From: JACPUW01 sp049115495
Lineage (GTDB): Bacteria > Bacteroidota > Bacteroidia > CAILMK01 > JACPUW01
Assembly: GCA_049115495.1 (NCBI GenBank)
Contig: JAGDZV010000005.1
Span: 434,001 to 498,000, forward strand
Direction of reading: 5' to 3'
Length of the DNA stretch: 64,000 nt
A program made the position numbers and the translations under genes. The notes below the pieces were generated by a model that worked only from the letters and a program-made list of their open reading frames with translations, was not told where the DNA came from and did no database searches. Positions 51,163-59,696 of the stretch are shown here, piece after piece (within the stretch, counting starts at the first letter, position 1; every line of letters starts with the position of its first letter).

Positions 51163-53982
51163 GTGATGAGGTTTTTATTTAGGCTTTTTGATATTAGACA
51201 AGCTGAGTGGAGTACGGTGTCAATGCTATTGGCACATGCCTTTTTTAATGGGCTTGGTATTGCATTGTGTTTTACAGCAGCTAACCTTTTGTTTCTAGAG
51301 AGTTTTGGTGCTGAGAAGCTTCCAACCGGCTATGCCGTTTCGGGCGTAGTGCTGCTGATAAGCGGTTTTATTTATGCCAAGCTAGAGCATGCCATGAGTC
51401 CGTCAGACCTGTTTAAAAGGGTATTGGTGGTTTGTGCTGTTTTGGTTTCACTTTGTTGGCTTGGTTTAGTTGCTTTTCAGTCGGTTTACATGGTGTTTTT
51501 TCTCTTTGTAGCTTATTGGGTTATATACACCTTAATAAATCTTGAATTTTGGGGTGTGGCAGCCTTGCTTTTTGATGTAAGGCAAAGCAAGCGACTTTTT
51601 GGTTTGGTTTCTTCAGGTGAGTCGGTGGCTAAGATTTGTGGTTACCTTATTACACCTGTAATTGTTAGCTATTTTTCTAATGCTGGTTTAGCCATTGTTT
51701 CGGGTTTGGCTTTGGCAGTATCTACCTATTTCATTTGGAAGATCACCAAAGAAAAAGGAGCAAAACTACAAGTAGAACATCATCATCAAGCGCATCATCA
51801 TCATGACCCCATGGGTGTAAAGGCAATTGCCGATACCTTAAAAAATGATAAGTTTATATTTTGGATATCTCTAATGGCAATGATTGGCATATTGGTTTAT
51901 TTCACGATAAAATATGCCTTTTTAAAACGGGTTGAAGAAACCATGCATAGTCAAGAAGAGATTGCTACCTTTTTTGGATTATTTTTTGGTATAGGAAAGG
52001 CTGTTAACTTTTTAACAAAAAGCCTTTTTGCAGGAAGATTAATGAAAAGGGTAGGGGTAAAGTCTTTGATATTGGCGCTACCGCTCGTACTTCTTGTAGT
52101 AAATACAATAGGTGTTGCGGGTAGATTTTTAGGCGCTGAGATGCTTTTTTTCGTTTGGATATTTGGCTTTAACATGCTTTTTGATGAGATAGGAAGATCA
52201 AGTATGCTAAAGCCTGCATTCTTGGTGCTTTTTCAACCACTACACCATTTAAGAAGGCTGCAAGGGCATACTGTAAGTAAGGGTATAATGGAACCACTGG
52301 GTATGGCCTTGGGTGGACTAATTCTACTTTTAATATTGCATTATTTTGGTCTTGATCTTAAGGTGGTTTCAAAATATTTATTAGTGCTTCTTGTAATTTG
52401 GGTTTTGGTAGGTATTAAGGTAAACAAAGAATACGTGGCGGTATTAAATGGAGCACTTGTGCAGCGCTTTTTGGGCAGTAATAGGGTTGATGTAGCAGAA
52501 AATACTACAAGAACAATTCTTTTCGAAAAGTTAGAAAGTAATAATCCCTTAGATATAATCTATGCCCTAAACATATTGGATATTAAGCGGGTAAAAAACC
52601 TTGAAGATGTGCTAAGAAGAGCTTTTGTTTCTGACAACTCTTTAGTGATAAAGACCGTGCTTGACTTGGTGGAATCAGAAAACATAGCGGGCTTATCAAA
52701 TGAGGTTAAAGCTCTTTTTAACCATCAAGATTTTGAAGTGAAAGAGAAAGCCCTTATGGTATATGGTGCTATAAATAATGTAAAGGCCATAGATGACCTT
52801 AGTGATATTTATAATAATTCAGATGGCGCAACATCAGAGGCGGCTTTGGCATCAATTTTAAAAAGCTGCGGTATTTATGGGGCAACTTCGTTTGGTAAAA
52901 GTTTACTTGATCTAATTGAAGGCGAACAAAAAGAGAAAGCAAAAGCGGCCAGAATTATTGGGAACGTTAAAGAGTATAGTTACTACCATCCACTAGCATC
53001 GTTATTAACTTATAATGATCAGATTGTTGTAAAAAATGCTATTAGAGCCTCCGGTGAAGTTAGAAATGAGAATTTATTGCCTTACTTATTTAAGATGCTT
53101 AAGCAGCGCGAACATTATTCGCTAGTAACATCTCAGCTTCATAAATTCGGAGACAAGTTATTTGATCATTTAACGCAAGACGTGCTTGATAGCGAAGATT
53201 GTGTAAAAGCAATTATTAAAGCAAGTGCTGAAATAAATTCTGAAAGATCCATTCTTTACATTTATAATCAGTTGAACGGTGCGTCTTTTGGTATAAGAAG
53301 AATGGCCATACATGCACTTTTTGAAACGGGTTATTTTGCCAATGATACTGAAGAAAAAGAATGTATTAATGAGCTCATTCAAAATCAGATTAGTGTTTAC
53401 GCTGGGCTGTTAAGTTTGCAAGGAGATGATGGTGCTGAAGATTCTTTGCTTATTGATGCATTGATGAACGAAAGAAGTATAGTTCAAAAATCGGTATTGT
53501 ATTTATTGAGCTTTTTATACGATAGAGAGACTATTATTAATATTAAAGATTCACTTTTTATAAATGCACAGGAAGTTAGAGCAAACGCCCTTGAAAGACT
53601 AGAGCTATTAGTTGATAAACAAATAAGAAGAGAAGTACTAAACTTATTTGATAATAGTAGTGCTAATGATCTTCTTGACCAATTTATTTCTGGTAACAAA
53701 TTGCATCAAAATAAAAAGGAGCTGGTTATTGATCTTTTAGAGTCAAGAACTAAAGTGTCTTTATACCTAAGAGGGCTTCTATTAAATAGAAAAGGTGAAT
53801 TGTTAGGCAATGCCATAAAACTTGAAACCGTGGCATATTACTGCTGTTCAACTTTTCAGTTTTTGGTAGAAGAAGCCTACCGTTATGTTCAACGCTACAA
53901 TAAAGATTTAGTGCCAAAGCTGGAGAATGTAAATTTACCCGCTGCACGTCTTGAATATTTAAACGCGAATAAATCAGAATAA
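51163..53982 (+). CDS. ADP/ATP-carrier-like membrane protein with C-terminal HEAT repeats
   Basis: 939 residues. The first about 430 residues have twelve membrane helices of the nucleotide-transporter/MFS-like type (LLAHAFFNGLGIALCFTAANLLFLESFGA, LFGLVSSGESVAKICGYLITPV). A histidine-rich cytoplasmic loop (EHHHQAHHHHDP) precedes the second half. Residues about 440-900 are HEAT-like helical repeats (IYALNILDIKRVKNLEDVLRR, VKNAIRASGEVRNENLLPYLFKML). The start is GTG-ATG, so it may begin three bases later. The stop codon TAA abuts the ATG of the next gene with no gap, so the two are one translational unit. Transport is inferred; the substrate is unknown. Confidence 0.75.
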   Translation: MMRFLFRLFDIRQAEWSTVSMLLAHAFFNGLGIALCFTAANLLFLESFGAEKLPTGYAVSGVVLLISGFIYAKLEHAMSPSDLFKRVLVVCAVLVSLCWLGLVAFQSVYMVFFLFVAYWVIYTLINLEFWGVAALLFDVRQSKRLFGLVSSGESVAKICGYLITPVIVSYFSNAGLAIVSGLALAVSTYFIWKITKEKGAKLQVEHHHQAHHHHDPMGVKAIADTLKNDKFIFWISLMAMIGILVYFTIKYAFLKRVEETMHSQEEIATFFGLFFGIGKAVNFLTKSLFAGRLMKRVGVKSLILALPLVLLVVNTIGVAGRFLGAEMLFFVWIFGFNMLFDEIGRSSMLKPAFLVLFQPLHHLRRLQGHTVSKGIMEPLGMALGGLILLLILHYFGLDLKVVSKYLLVLLVIWVLVGIKVNKEYVAVLNGALVQRFLGSNRVDVAENTTRTILFEKLESNNPLDIIYALNILDIKRVKNLEDVLRRAFVSDNSLVIKTVLDLVESENIAGLSNEVKALFNHQDFEVKEKALMVYGAINNVKAIDDLSDIYNNSDGATSEAALASILKSCGIYGATSFGKSLLDLIEGEQKEKAKAARIIGNVKEYSYYHPLASLLTYNDQIVVKNAIRASGEVRNENLLPYLFKMLKQREHYSLVTSQLHKFGDKLFDHLTQDVLDSEDCVKAIIKASAEINSERSILYIYNQLNGASFGIRRMAIHALFETGYFANDTEEKECINELIQNQISVYAGLLSLQGDDGAEDSLLIDALMNERSIVQKSVLYLLSFLYDRETIINIKDSLFINAQEVRANALERLELLVDKQIRREVLNLFDNSSANDLLDQFISGNKLHQNKKELVIDLLESRTKVSLYLRGLLLNRKGELLGNAIKLETVAYYCCSTFQFLVEEAYRYVQRYNKDLVPKLENVNLPAARLEYLNANKSE

Positions 53983-54426
53983 ATGTTATTAAACGTAGAT
54001 AAAATAATAACGCTAAAGTCAGTTGATATTTTTAGTCAAATACCAGATGATGTTTTAGGTGATTTGGCTGCTTTGCTTGAAGAGGAAGTATATCCCGCAG
54101 ATACTGAAATTATTAGAAAGGGAGACGTTGGAAACTTTATGTATATCATTAAAAAAGGCAAGGTAAAGATACACGATGGTAATACTGTTTTTGCTGAGGC
54201 AGCTGATAATGATATTGTTGGTGAGCTTTCAGTTTTAAACCCCATGCCACGTACAGCTACAGTAACTACTTTGAGTGAAGCCTTGTTACTTAAGCTAGAG
54301 CGGGAGCCTTTTGTTGAGTTATTGTCTCAAGAAATTGACTTGGTAAAGAGCATACTCAAGGTACTAACCAATATTATAAGTAGGCAAAACCAGAAAATAA
54401 GCGAATTAGAATCAGCCAAAAATTAG
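53983..54426 (+). CDS. Cyclic nucleotide-binding (CNB) domain protein
   Basis: 147 residues, a single CNB domain with the phosphate-binding cassette GELSVLNPMPRTATV (the Glu that contacts the ribose and the Arg that contacts the phosphate are present). IIRKGDVGNFMYIIKKGKVKIHDG is the preceding beta roll. There is no DNA-binding domain. The ATG follows the stop of the transporter gene directly; homologous proteins carry the same domain fused to such transporters, so this is probably a split form of the same system. It should read cAMP or cGMP made by the neighbouring cyclases. Confidence 0.85.
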   Translation: MLLNVDKIITLKSVDIFSQIPDDVLGDLAALLEEEVYPADTEIIRKGDVGNFMYIIKKGKVKIHDGNTVFAEAADNDIVGELSVLNPMPRTATVTTLSEALLLKLEREPFVELLSQEIDLVKSILKVLTNIISRQNQKISELESAKN

Positions 54427-55004
54427 GTCAACCTTGCTTTTAAGTTTTCTATTTGCTGGGCCTTTTTAATGGCTCTATTTGTTTTGGCAAAATTGGTGAA
54501 ATAACTGTGAGCCTCTAAAAATCTCACCTGTTTGGTATCATAGTCAATAAGGTCGGTTACCATGCCTCTGTCTTTCCATTCATGATAAAGCGTTTCGCTT
54601 ATCTCTTCAAAATCATCTCTACCCAAATAGTCAAGGTCGCAATCGCAAAGAACTTCTTCTAAATGGTTCTGCGGGCTTTGCGGTACCTTAGTAGCCATAA
54701 TTAGTCCAGAAATAACATCAATATCACTGGCCGAATAGCCAAACTTAGGCAGTATCTCTTTGGCCAGTTTTACGCCATTTTCTTCGTGATTTTGGTAGGC
54801 CACTATAAACCCTGAGTCGTGCATTACAGCACCCGTTCTCAAAAGTATTTGATCTTTAGTGTTAGAAATTCCTTCCTCTTGAATATACCTTTCAACTGAA
54901 TCTAAAACATCATGCGTGTGATGTAGTCCATGATACCTTAGATTTTCAGGAAGTTGCTCCTCTAACAGCGCAAATACATGCTTTTTTAATCCTTCGAAAT
55001 CCAT
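54423..55004 (-). CDS. HD-domain phosphohydrolase
   Basis: With the ATG at 55004 it has 193 residues. HD-superfamily metal motif: HHTHDVLDSVERY, TGAVMHDSG (the HD pair) and CDCDLDYLGRDDF with a late Asp. The fold hydrolyses phosphate esters, including nucleotides and cyclic nucleotides. Its position between a CNB protein and adenylate cyclases makes a cyclic-nucleotide or nucleotide phosphatase role attractive but unproven. Overlaps the CNB gene tail to tail by 4 bases. Confidence 0.78.
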   Translation of the reverse strand: MDFEGLKKHVFALLEEQLPENLRYHGLHHTHDVLDSVERYIQEEGISNTKDQILLRTGAVMHDSGFIVAYQNHEENGVKLAKEILPKFGYSASDIDVISGLIMATKVPQSPQNHLEEVLCDCDLDYLGRDDFEEISETLYHEWKDRGMVTDLIDYDTKQVRFLEAHSYFTNFAKTNRAIKKAQQIENLKARLT

Positions 55005-55077
55005 TAATGTAGATTGCTGTATTTTCAAAAGTAACTCATTTTAGTTTTAGATTGCCTTTTTTACTAACATAGTATCC

Positions 55078-57081
55078 CTAACTGGCCATTTTTACAAAAA
55101 ACGTTTTCATTACTCCTTTTCCTTTTACCTCCAATTCATCCCTTTGCACAAAATTGAATTCGGGTATTTGTTTAATAATTTCATAGGTTGTTTCACTTAT
55201 GTTCATTTTGCCTACTTCGCTATGACTTTCCATTCGGCTGGCGGTATTTACGGTGTCTCCCCAAATGTCGTATTGAAATTTCTTAACCCCAACAATACCG
55301 GCTACAACTGGGCCGGTGTGGATGCCTGCCCGCATTTGGAAGCTTTGCGAGCCGTTAGCCTCAAGTTGCAAGCTTCTGGCTTTAATGAATTGTTGCATTT
55401 CAAGAGCAGCAAGCACAATGTCTCTGGTCTCAAGTCTCAAATCTGAAGCTGATTTTGGACCGTGGTTATCAGACTTTAGACCGCTGGCAGCCATGTAGGA
55501 ATCTCCAATAGTCTTAATCTTCTCAATGGCATATTTCTCACATATACGGTCAAATGCCTTGAAGCAAGTATTTATTTCATTTACAAGTTCTTTTGCACTC
55601 AACATTTCGGCCATTTGAGTAAAGTCCTTAAAGTCGGTAAATAATATATTTACTTGTTCAAAATGTTGTGCTTCTGATGCGCCGCTCTCCTTTAGTTCTT
55701 CGGCAACTTCGGCAGGTAGAATATTTAGCAATAAATCGTCTGACCGCTGTTTCTCTTTTTCTAAAGCTACCTTTTCATGCTCAAGAGCTCGTTTTGACCT
55801 TGAAATTAACCTTGATCTATTTAGAATGCCAATAGCTGCAATTAGAATGAATAAGCCTAAGCCTATGGCAATATTTCTACTACGCTCCTTTTCGGCGTTT
55901 TCTATGGTATGTGCCAATTGAAGGCTCACTAGCTTACCAGCATAATTTAGGCTATCAGCCAACTGTTCTTTTTCAAACTCAAAGTGCTCCATACCCTTTG
56001 CAGCTTCATTTTTATTGATGATTTCAAGCAGTTCTACATATCTATCTAAATAGTGGAGCGCTTTTTCATTTAAGTTTATTTCCTTATATGCTTTATATAG
56101 GCAGTGACAAGCGTTCTGAGCTTCTGCTTCAGCACCAATACTATCTGCAACTTCTAATGACCGATTACAGTAGAATATTGCCTTTTTATAGTCTTTAAAA
56201 TCTAATAATTGATTGCCGAATTGATAAAAAGAACTACTATACTCAAAAGGAGGACTCTGTTTGGCGTGTTCAATGCTTTTAAGTCCGTATTTCAATCCAT
56301 TTTCATAATCACTTTGCTTAAAGTAGACATCACTTAAACCTCCATATATGACAGGAATCAATTCATAATATTCTGTTTCCTTACTAAGTTCTAAGGCTTT
56401 TGTGTAAGAAAAAAAAGCCTTTTTGTAGTTATTCAAGGTAGAATAGTCGCTCCCGTTGGCATGATAAACAAATATTGCTCCGACTTTATCTTCTATCTCA
56501 TGGTATATCTCTAAGGCCTTTTGACTGTATTCTAGAGATTTTTCAGTTTTACCCACGTCAGAGTACAAGACTCCAATATTTATTAGACAATCTCCAATTT
56601 TAAGTTGTTCATTATTAAGCCTAAAATATTTAAGGGCTAGTTTAAAATTTGAAAGTGCTTTACTCGTAAATCCCATTTGCCTATATACAATTCCTTTATT
56701 TGTATGTACATGACCAAGGCGTTTTGTGATTCCTTGATTATGCAAAATATGAATTGCTGAGTCTGCCGAATTTAGGGCTTTATTATACTCTCCTTTATCT
56801 CTATAATAATTTCCGTAGAATTTATAAGGAATGTCAGCTAGGTCGGTTAGGCTATTTTGTTTTATTATCAACTTTGATTCTTGAATTAAGAGTAAAGTTG
56901 AGTCTTGTGATAATTCAAGCAACGAAATTGGACCCACATCCCAAATAGCCATAATACGAGCCCTTGGTTCTAATTGTTTATTGTTCCAAATAGCGAATAA
57001 GGAATCAACTCTAGCTGACCTTGCCCATAAGGTTTGTTGACAAACACAAAACGTGAAAATTAAGATAAGGACTTTTTTCAT
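55078..57081 (-). CDS. TPR-linked class III adenylate cyclase
   Basis: 667 residues: signal sequence (ending TLWARS), about nine tetratricopeptide repeats (roughly 70-370, e.g. GHVHTNKGIVYRQMGFTSKALSNFKLALKYF), one membrane helix near 400 (IAIGLGLFILIAAIGI), a coiled-coil linker (RSKRALEHEKVALEKEKQRSDDLL) and the cyclase domain. The catalytic set is complete: metal Asp in LFTDFKDF and in TIGDSYMAASG, adenine-specifying Lys (KIKTIGD) and Asp (YDIWGD), and VNTASR with transition-state Asn and Arg. The periplasmic TPR array is the likely sensor. ATP specificity is inferred. Confidence 0.88.
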   Translation of the reverse strand: MKKVLILIFTFCVCQQTLWARSARVDSLFAIWNNKQLEPRARIMAIWDVGPISLLELSQDSTLLLIQESKLIIKQNSLTDLADIPYKFYGNYYRDKGEYNKALNSADSAIHILHNQGITKRLGHVHTNKGIVYRQMGFTSKALSNFKLALKYFRLNNEQLKIGDCLINIGVLYSDVGKTEKSLEYSQKALEIYHEIEDKVGAIFVYHANGSDYSTLNNYKKAFFSYTKALELSKETEYYELIPVIYGGLSDVYFKQSDYENGLKYGLKSIEHAKQSPPFEYSSSFYQFGNQLLDFKDYKKAIFYCNRSLEVADSIGAEAEAQNACHCLYKAYKEINLNEKALHYLDRYVELLEIINKNEAAKGMEHFEFEKEQLADSLNYAGKLVSLQLAHTIENAEKERSRNIAIGLGLFILIAAIGILNRSRLISRSKRALEHEKVALEKEKQRSDDLLLNILPAEVAEELKESGASEAQHFEQVNILFTDFKDFTQMAEMLSAKELVNEINTCFKAFDRICEKYAIEKIKTIGDSYMAASGLKSDNHGPKSASDLRLETRDIVLAALEMQQFIKARSLQLEANGSQSFQMRAGIHTGPVVAGIVGVKKFQYDIWGDTVNTASRMESHSEVGKMNISETTYEIIKQIPEFNFVQRDELEVKGKGVMKTFFVKMAS

Positions 57082-57144
57082 AAAATAAACCCTTTTTAGT
57101 GGGCCGTTTTTAATAATTAGTTGCTTTCTGAAAGCGTAAATAGC

Positions 57145-57438
57145 TTAGGTGTAACCTACAGAATTCACGAAATAGCATTTCATAAAACCCTTTCCTTTAA
57201 TCTTTAATTCTTCTCGGGTTTCAAATACGAAATCATTATTGTCTTCAAGTATTTCAAGGGTGCTTTGACTAATATTTACTTTACCAATTTCGTTATGGCT
57301 TTCCATTCTACTTGCAGTATTAACCGTATCTCCCCATATGTCGTACTGGAATTTCTTAACGCCTACGATACCCGCTACAACTGGACCAGTATGTATACCT
57401 GCTCGCATTTTAAAAGAAGATTCATTTTTTTTACTCAA
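57145..57438 (-). pseudogene. C-terminal half of a class III cyclase
   Basis: 97 codons from a TTG-like start: only the second half of a catalytic domain, beginning at KMRAGIHTGPVVAGIVGVKKF and including WGDTVNTASRMESH (Asn and Arg). The metal-binding LFTDF and TIGD halves, the TPRs and the membrane helix are all absent, and stop codons precede it. It cannot form an active site alone. It is highly similar to the cyclase domains on either side and looks like the remnant of a third TPR-cyclase after deletion. It lies 64 bases upstream of the neighbouring intact cyclase. Confidence 0.8.
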
Positions 57439-57576
57439 GACCTTTAGCAGTATACTTTATCAAAATATATTAGTAGTAAATGTATGATATATCAGATACT
57501 AATCGGCTAATTCCGAAAATAAATTCTTTCAATCACTGAACATTAAGCTCTTTGCGTTCTTTTTTTCATAAAGCTG

Positions 57577-57711
57577 ATGTATTTGGATAGGAATTATCGC
57601 AAATGCGGTGGATACGTATTCATTTTATTCTTCATCGCTTTAATTAATGATTTAGGTCAAGGTATTGCGTACCACAAGCCAGATGTTCAAATCGAGAAAA
57701 AAGAAAATTGA
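57577..57711 (+). CDS. Possible 44-residue small membrane protein
   Basis: ATG 57577 to TGA 57711, with one hydrophobic helix (YVFILFFIALINDLG) followed by a charged tail (VQIEKKEN). It sits opposite in sense to the flanking genes in the 316-base gap between the cyclase remnant and the TPR protein. No family is recognised and no promoter is clear. It may be a chance frame. Confidence 0.25.
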   Translation: MYLDRNYRKCGGYVFILFFIALINDLGQGIAYHKPDVQIEKKEN

Positions 57712-57754
57712 GATTAAGGATAACGCAAGATTTGACAGATACTGAAACTTACTT

Positions 57755-59647
57755 TTAAACTAATTTATCTTGCTGTAAGAGTACTATTTTTATCTTCTTC
57801 TCGCTTATTTGATGAACTGCAAACAACAGCAAGGCTAGTATAGTATTAATGGCAATTTTGTAACCTACTTTATCATTACTTATAGAATCAACCCAAGGGT
57901 CTAACACTACGAGTAAAAACTCAAAAATTAATATAAAAAAGAAGAAAATAAGACCTTGAGCTAGCTTAAGACTTATTTTAAATCGTGAGAGAACAACTAT
58001 AGTAGTTGCTAATAACAGGACTATTATAAATGTTAAAGAATACTGAATCCTATTTTCTCTTTTTAAACTTTCAAACTTCTTTAATTCAATTTCCTTTTTT
58101 ATCCTGATTTCTTCTTGGCGTTTTACACTATCCATCTGTGCCTTTTGCTTAAACTCAATTATGTTAATTTCCTTGTTTTTTTCAATATTAAACACCGAAT
58201 CGTTCAATCGTTGATACTCTGCTAGGCTCAAATACCCTTTCTTGTAGTCTTCATTAGAAAAATAGATTTCAGCCATTAATTTTTGTCGCTTAGACTTGGC
58301 CTCGATAAAACCTTCAAGGTTGCTATCATTTTCTAGTGCTTCTTCTAAATATTTTTGCGCCAGATAACCGTAAGTTTTTGTTTCTATTGGGTCGCCGTTT
58401 GAATCTATTAATGTTATGGAGGGGTTTAGCTTACTAAGTTCGAAGAATAACTCAGCCAATTCGCTTTTAACCCAAGAAAACTCACTTTCATTTTTGCTAT
58501 TTTGGGTTGTTTTATGAGCTGTGCTAAAGCATGAAAAAGCATTCTGAAATTCACCCAGTTTAAATAGTACTTTGCCAATGGTTAGGGTATCAATGAGCTG
58601 ATCATATTTGTTGTTGGTTTGCCTGCTCAATTTCGCGGCCATTCTAGCATATTTTAGAGCTTCTGAGAGTTTGTTTGTTTTAAGATATACCTTAGTGAAT
58701 CCCCTATAATTATAACCTAGCCAGTTTTTATTATCAACTTCTAAATTGGTGGTTTCTGCCAATGAATAATATTGAAGAGCCTTGGCATTCTCATTCATCA
58801 ATTCGTAATTGTCGGCAAGATTGCTATACAAAGCGGCCTTAAAACTTTGAAATTCTATTTTGTTACATATCTTTAGGGATAGTAGATATGACTTAGTAGA
58901 AAGCCCGATTAGTGGTACCATTCCGTAATGGGTGCCTAAATCGTTTAGTGCAGACATAATATTTATAAGGTCGTTCTGTTTGATTAATGACTTTAAATTA
59001 AGCGCTATATATTTATTTTCTTGTTCCAGCTGATCAGTATAATAGTAGTCATAAGAAATAGATGAATATAGATTCGATACTAGGCTTTCAATATTTAGTG
59101 ATATTGCTAAATCTAGAGCCTTATTATAATATACTAATGCTGAATCATATTCATATACTCTATCGAAGCCCTTTGCAATAGTCCTAAACTTGTATAAATT
59201 AAAAAGTGGTGTGCCAATTGAATCGCAAAAATCTAACAATCTGTGTTCTATTGCGGTAAAAGAATCTACTTCATTTAAGTCTATATAGGCATTTCTTATT
59301 TGAATTAGAGCCATTGCAACGCCTTTGTTATATCCAAGGGCCAATGATATTTTCCTCGCTTTTTTTGCAAATTCTAATTGTCCTCTGTGATCTTCTAGCC
59401 ACCATTTTAATTTGCCAGCTTTGATTAGTAGATTAACTTCATGCGTGTCAGCGTTTGATAGTGAAATTATACTTTCTAATGAATCAAGCTGCTCGTCAAT
59501 GGTCCTAATCTCTTTGGTCTGTCTTTGGTCAAACCATTCATTACAAATTTGATAAACATCTCCATTGCCTATTATCTCTTGACCTGAGAGGTTTTTGCCA
59601 ATAAGTGCAACTATTAGTATGGCTAGTATATTTTTAAATCCAATCAT
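57755..59647 (-). CDS. TPR protein with conserved C-terminal three-helix membrane module (no cyclase domain)
   Basis: 630 residues. A signal peptide (ending GKNLSGQ), TPR repeats to about 480, a coiled segment (NKEINIIEFKQKAQMDSVKRQEE) and three membrane helices at the end. The last two flank the invariant LLVVLDPWVDSISNDKVGYKIAINT. The same module ends the protein at 61957. The N-terminal architecture parallels the neighbouring cyclases, but the output domain is replaced by membrane helices. I do not know a family with this C-terminus; it may be a partner or decoy receptor for the cyclases. The next gene upstream is a TPR-cyclase 49 bases away. Confidence 0.75.
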   Translation of the reverse strand: MIGFKNILAILIVALIGKNLSGQEIIGNGDVYQICNEWFDQRQTKEIRTIDEQLDSLESIISLSNADTHEVNLLIKAGKLKWWLEDHRGQLEFAKKARKISLALGYNKGVAMALIQIRNAYIDLNEVDSFTAIEHRLLDFCDSIGTPLFNLYKFRTIAKGFDRVYEYDSALVYYNKALDLAISLNIESLVSNLYSSISYDYYYTDQLEQENKYIALNLKSLIKQNDLINIMSALNDLGTHYGMVPLIGLSTKSYLLSLKICNKIEFQSFKAALYSNLADNYELMNENAKALQYYSLAETTNLEVDNKNWLGYNYRGFTKVYLKTNKLSEALKYARMAAKLSRQTNNKYDQLIDTLTIGKVLFKLGEFQNAFSCFSTAHKTTQNSKNESEFSWVKSELAELFFELSKLNPSITLIDSNGDPIETKTYGYLAQKYLEEALENDSNLEGFIEAKSKRQKLMAEIYFSNEDYKKGYLSLAEYQRLNDSVFNIEKNKEINIIEFKQKAQMDSVKRQEEIRIKKEIELKKFESLKRENRIQYSLTFIIVLLLATTIVVLSRFKISLKLAQGLIFFFFILIFEFLLVVLDPWVDSISNDKVGYKIAINTILALLLFAVHQISEKKIKIVLLQQDKLV

Positions 59648-59696
59648 GTTTTAATCAATTCAGACGAACCTTTGCAAGAGGCGGTTCAGTTCAAAA

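Noticed and set aside
57439..57576. Missing N-terminal half of the third cyclase hidden upstream
   Set aside because: The upstream sequence has stops in all useful frames and no LFTDF or TIGD motif, so the gene is truncated and not merely frameshifted.
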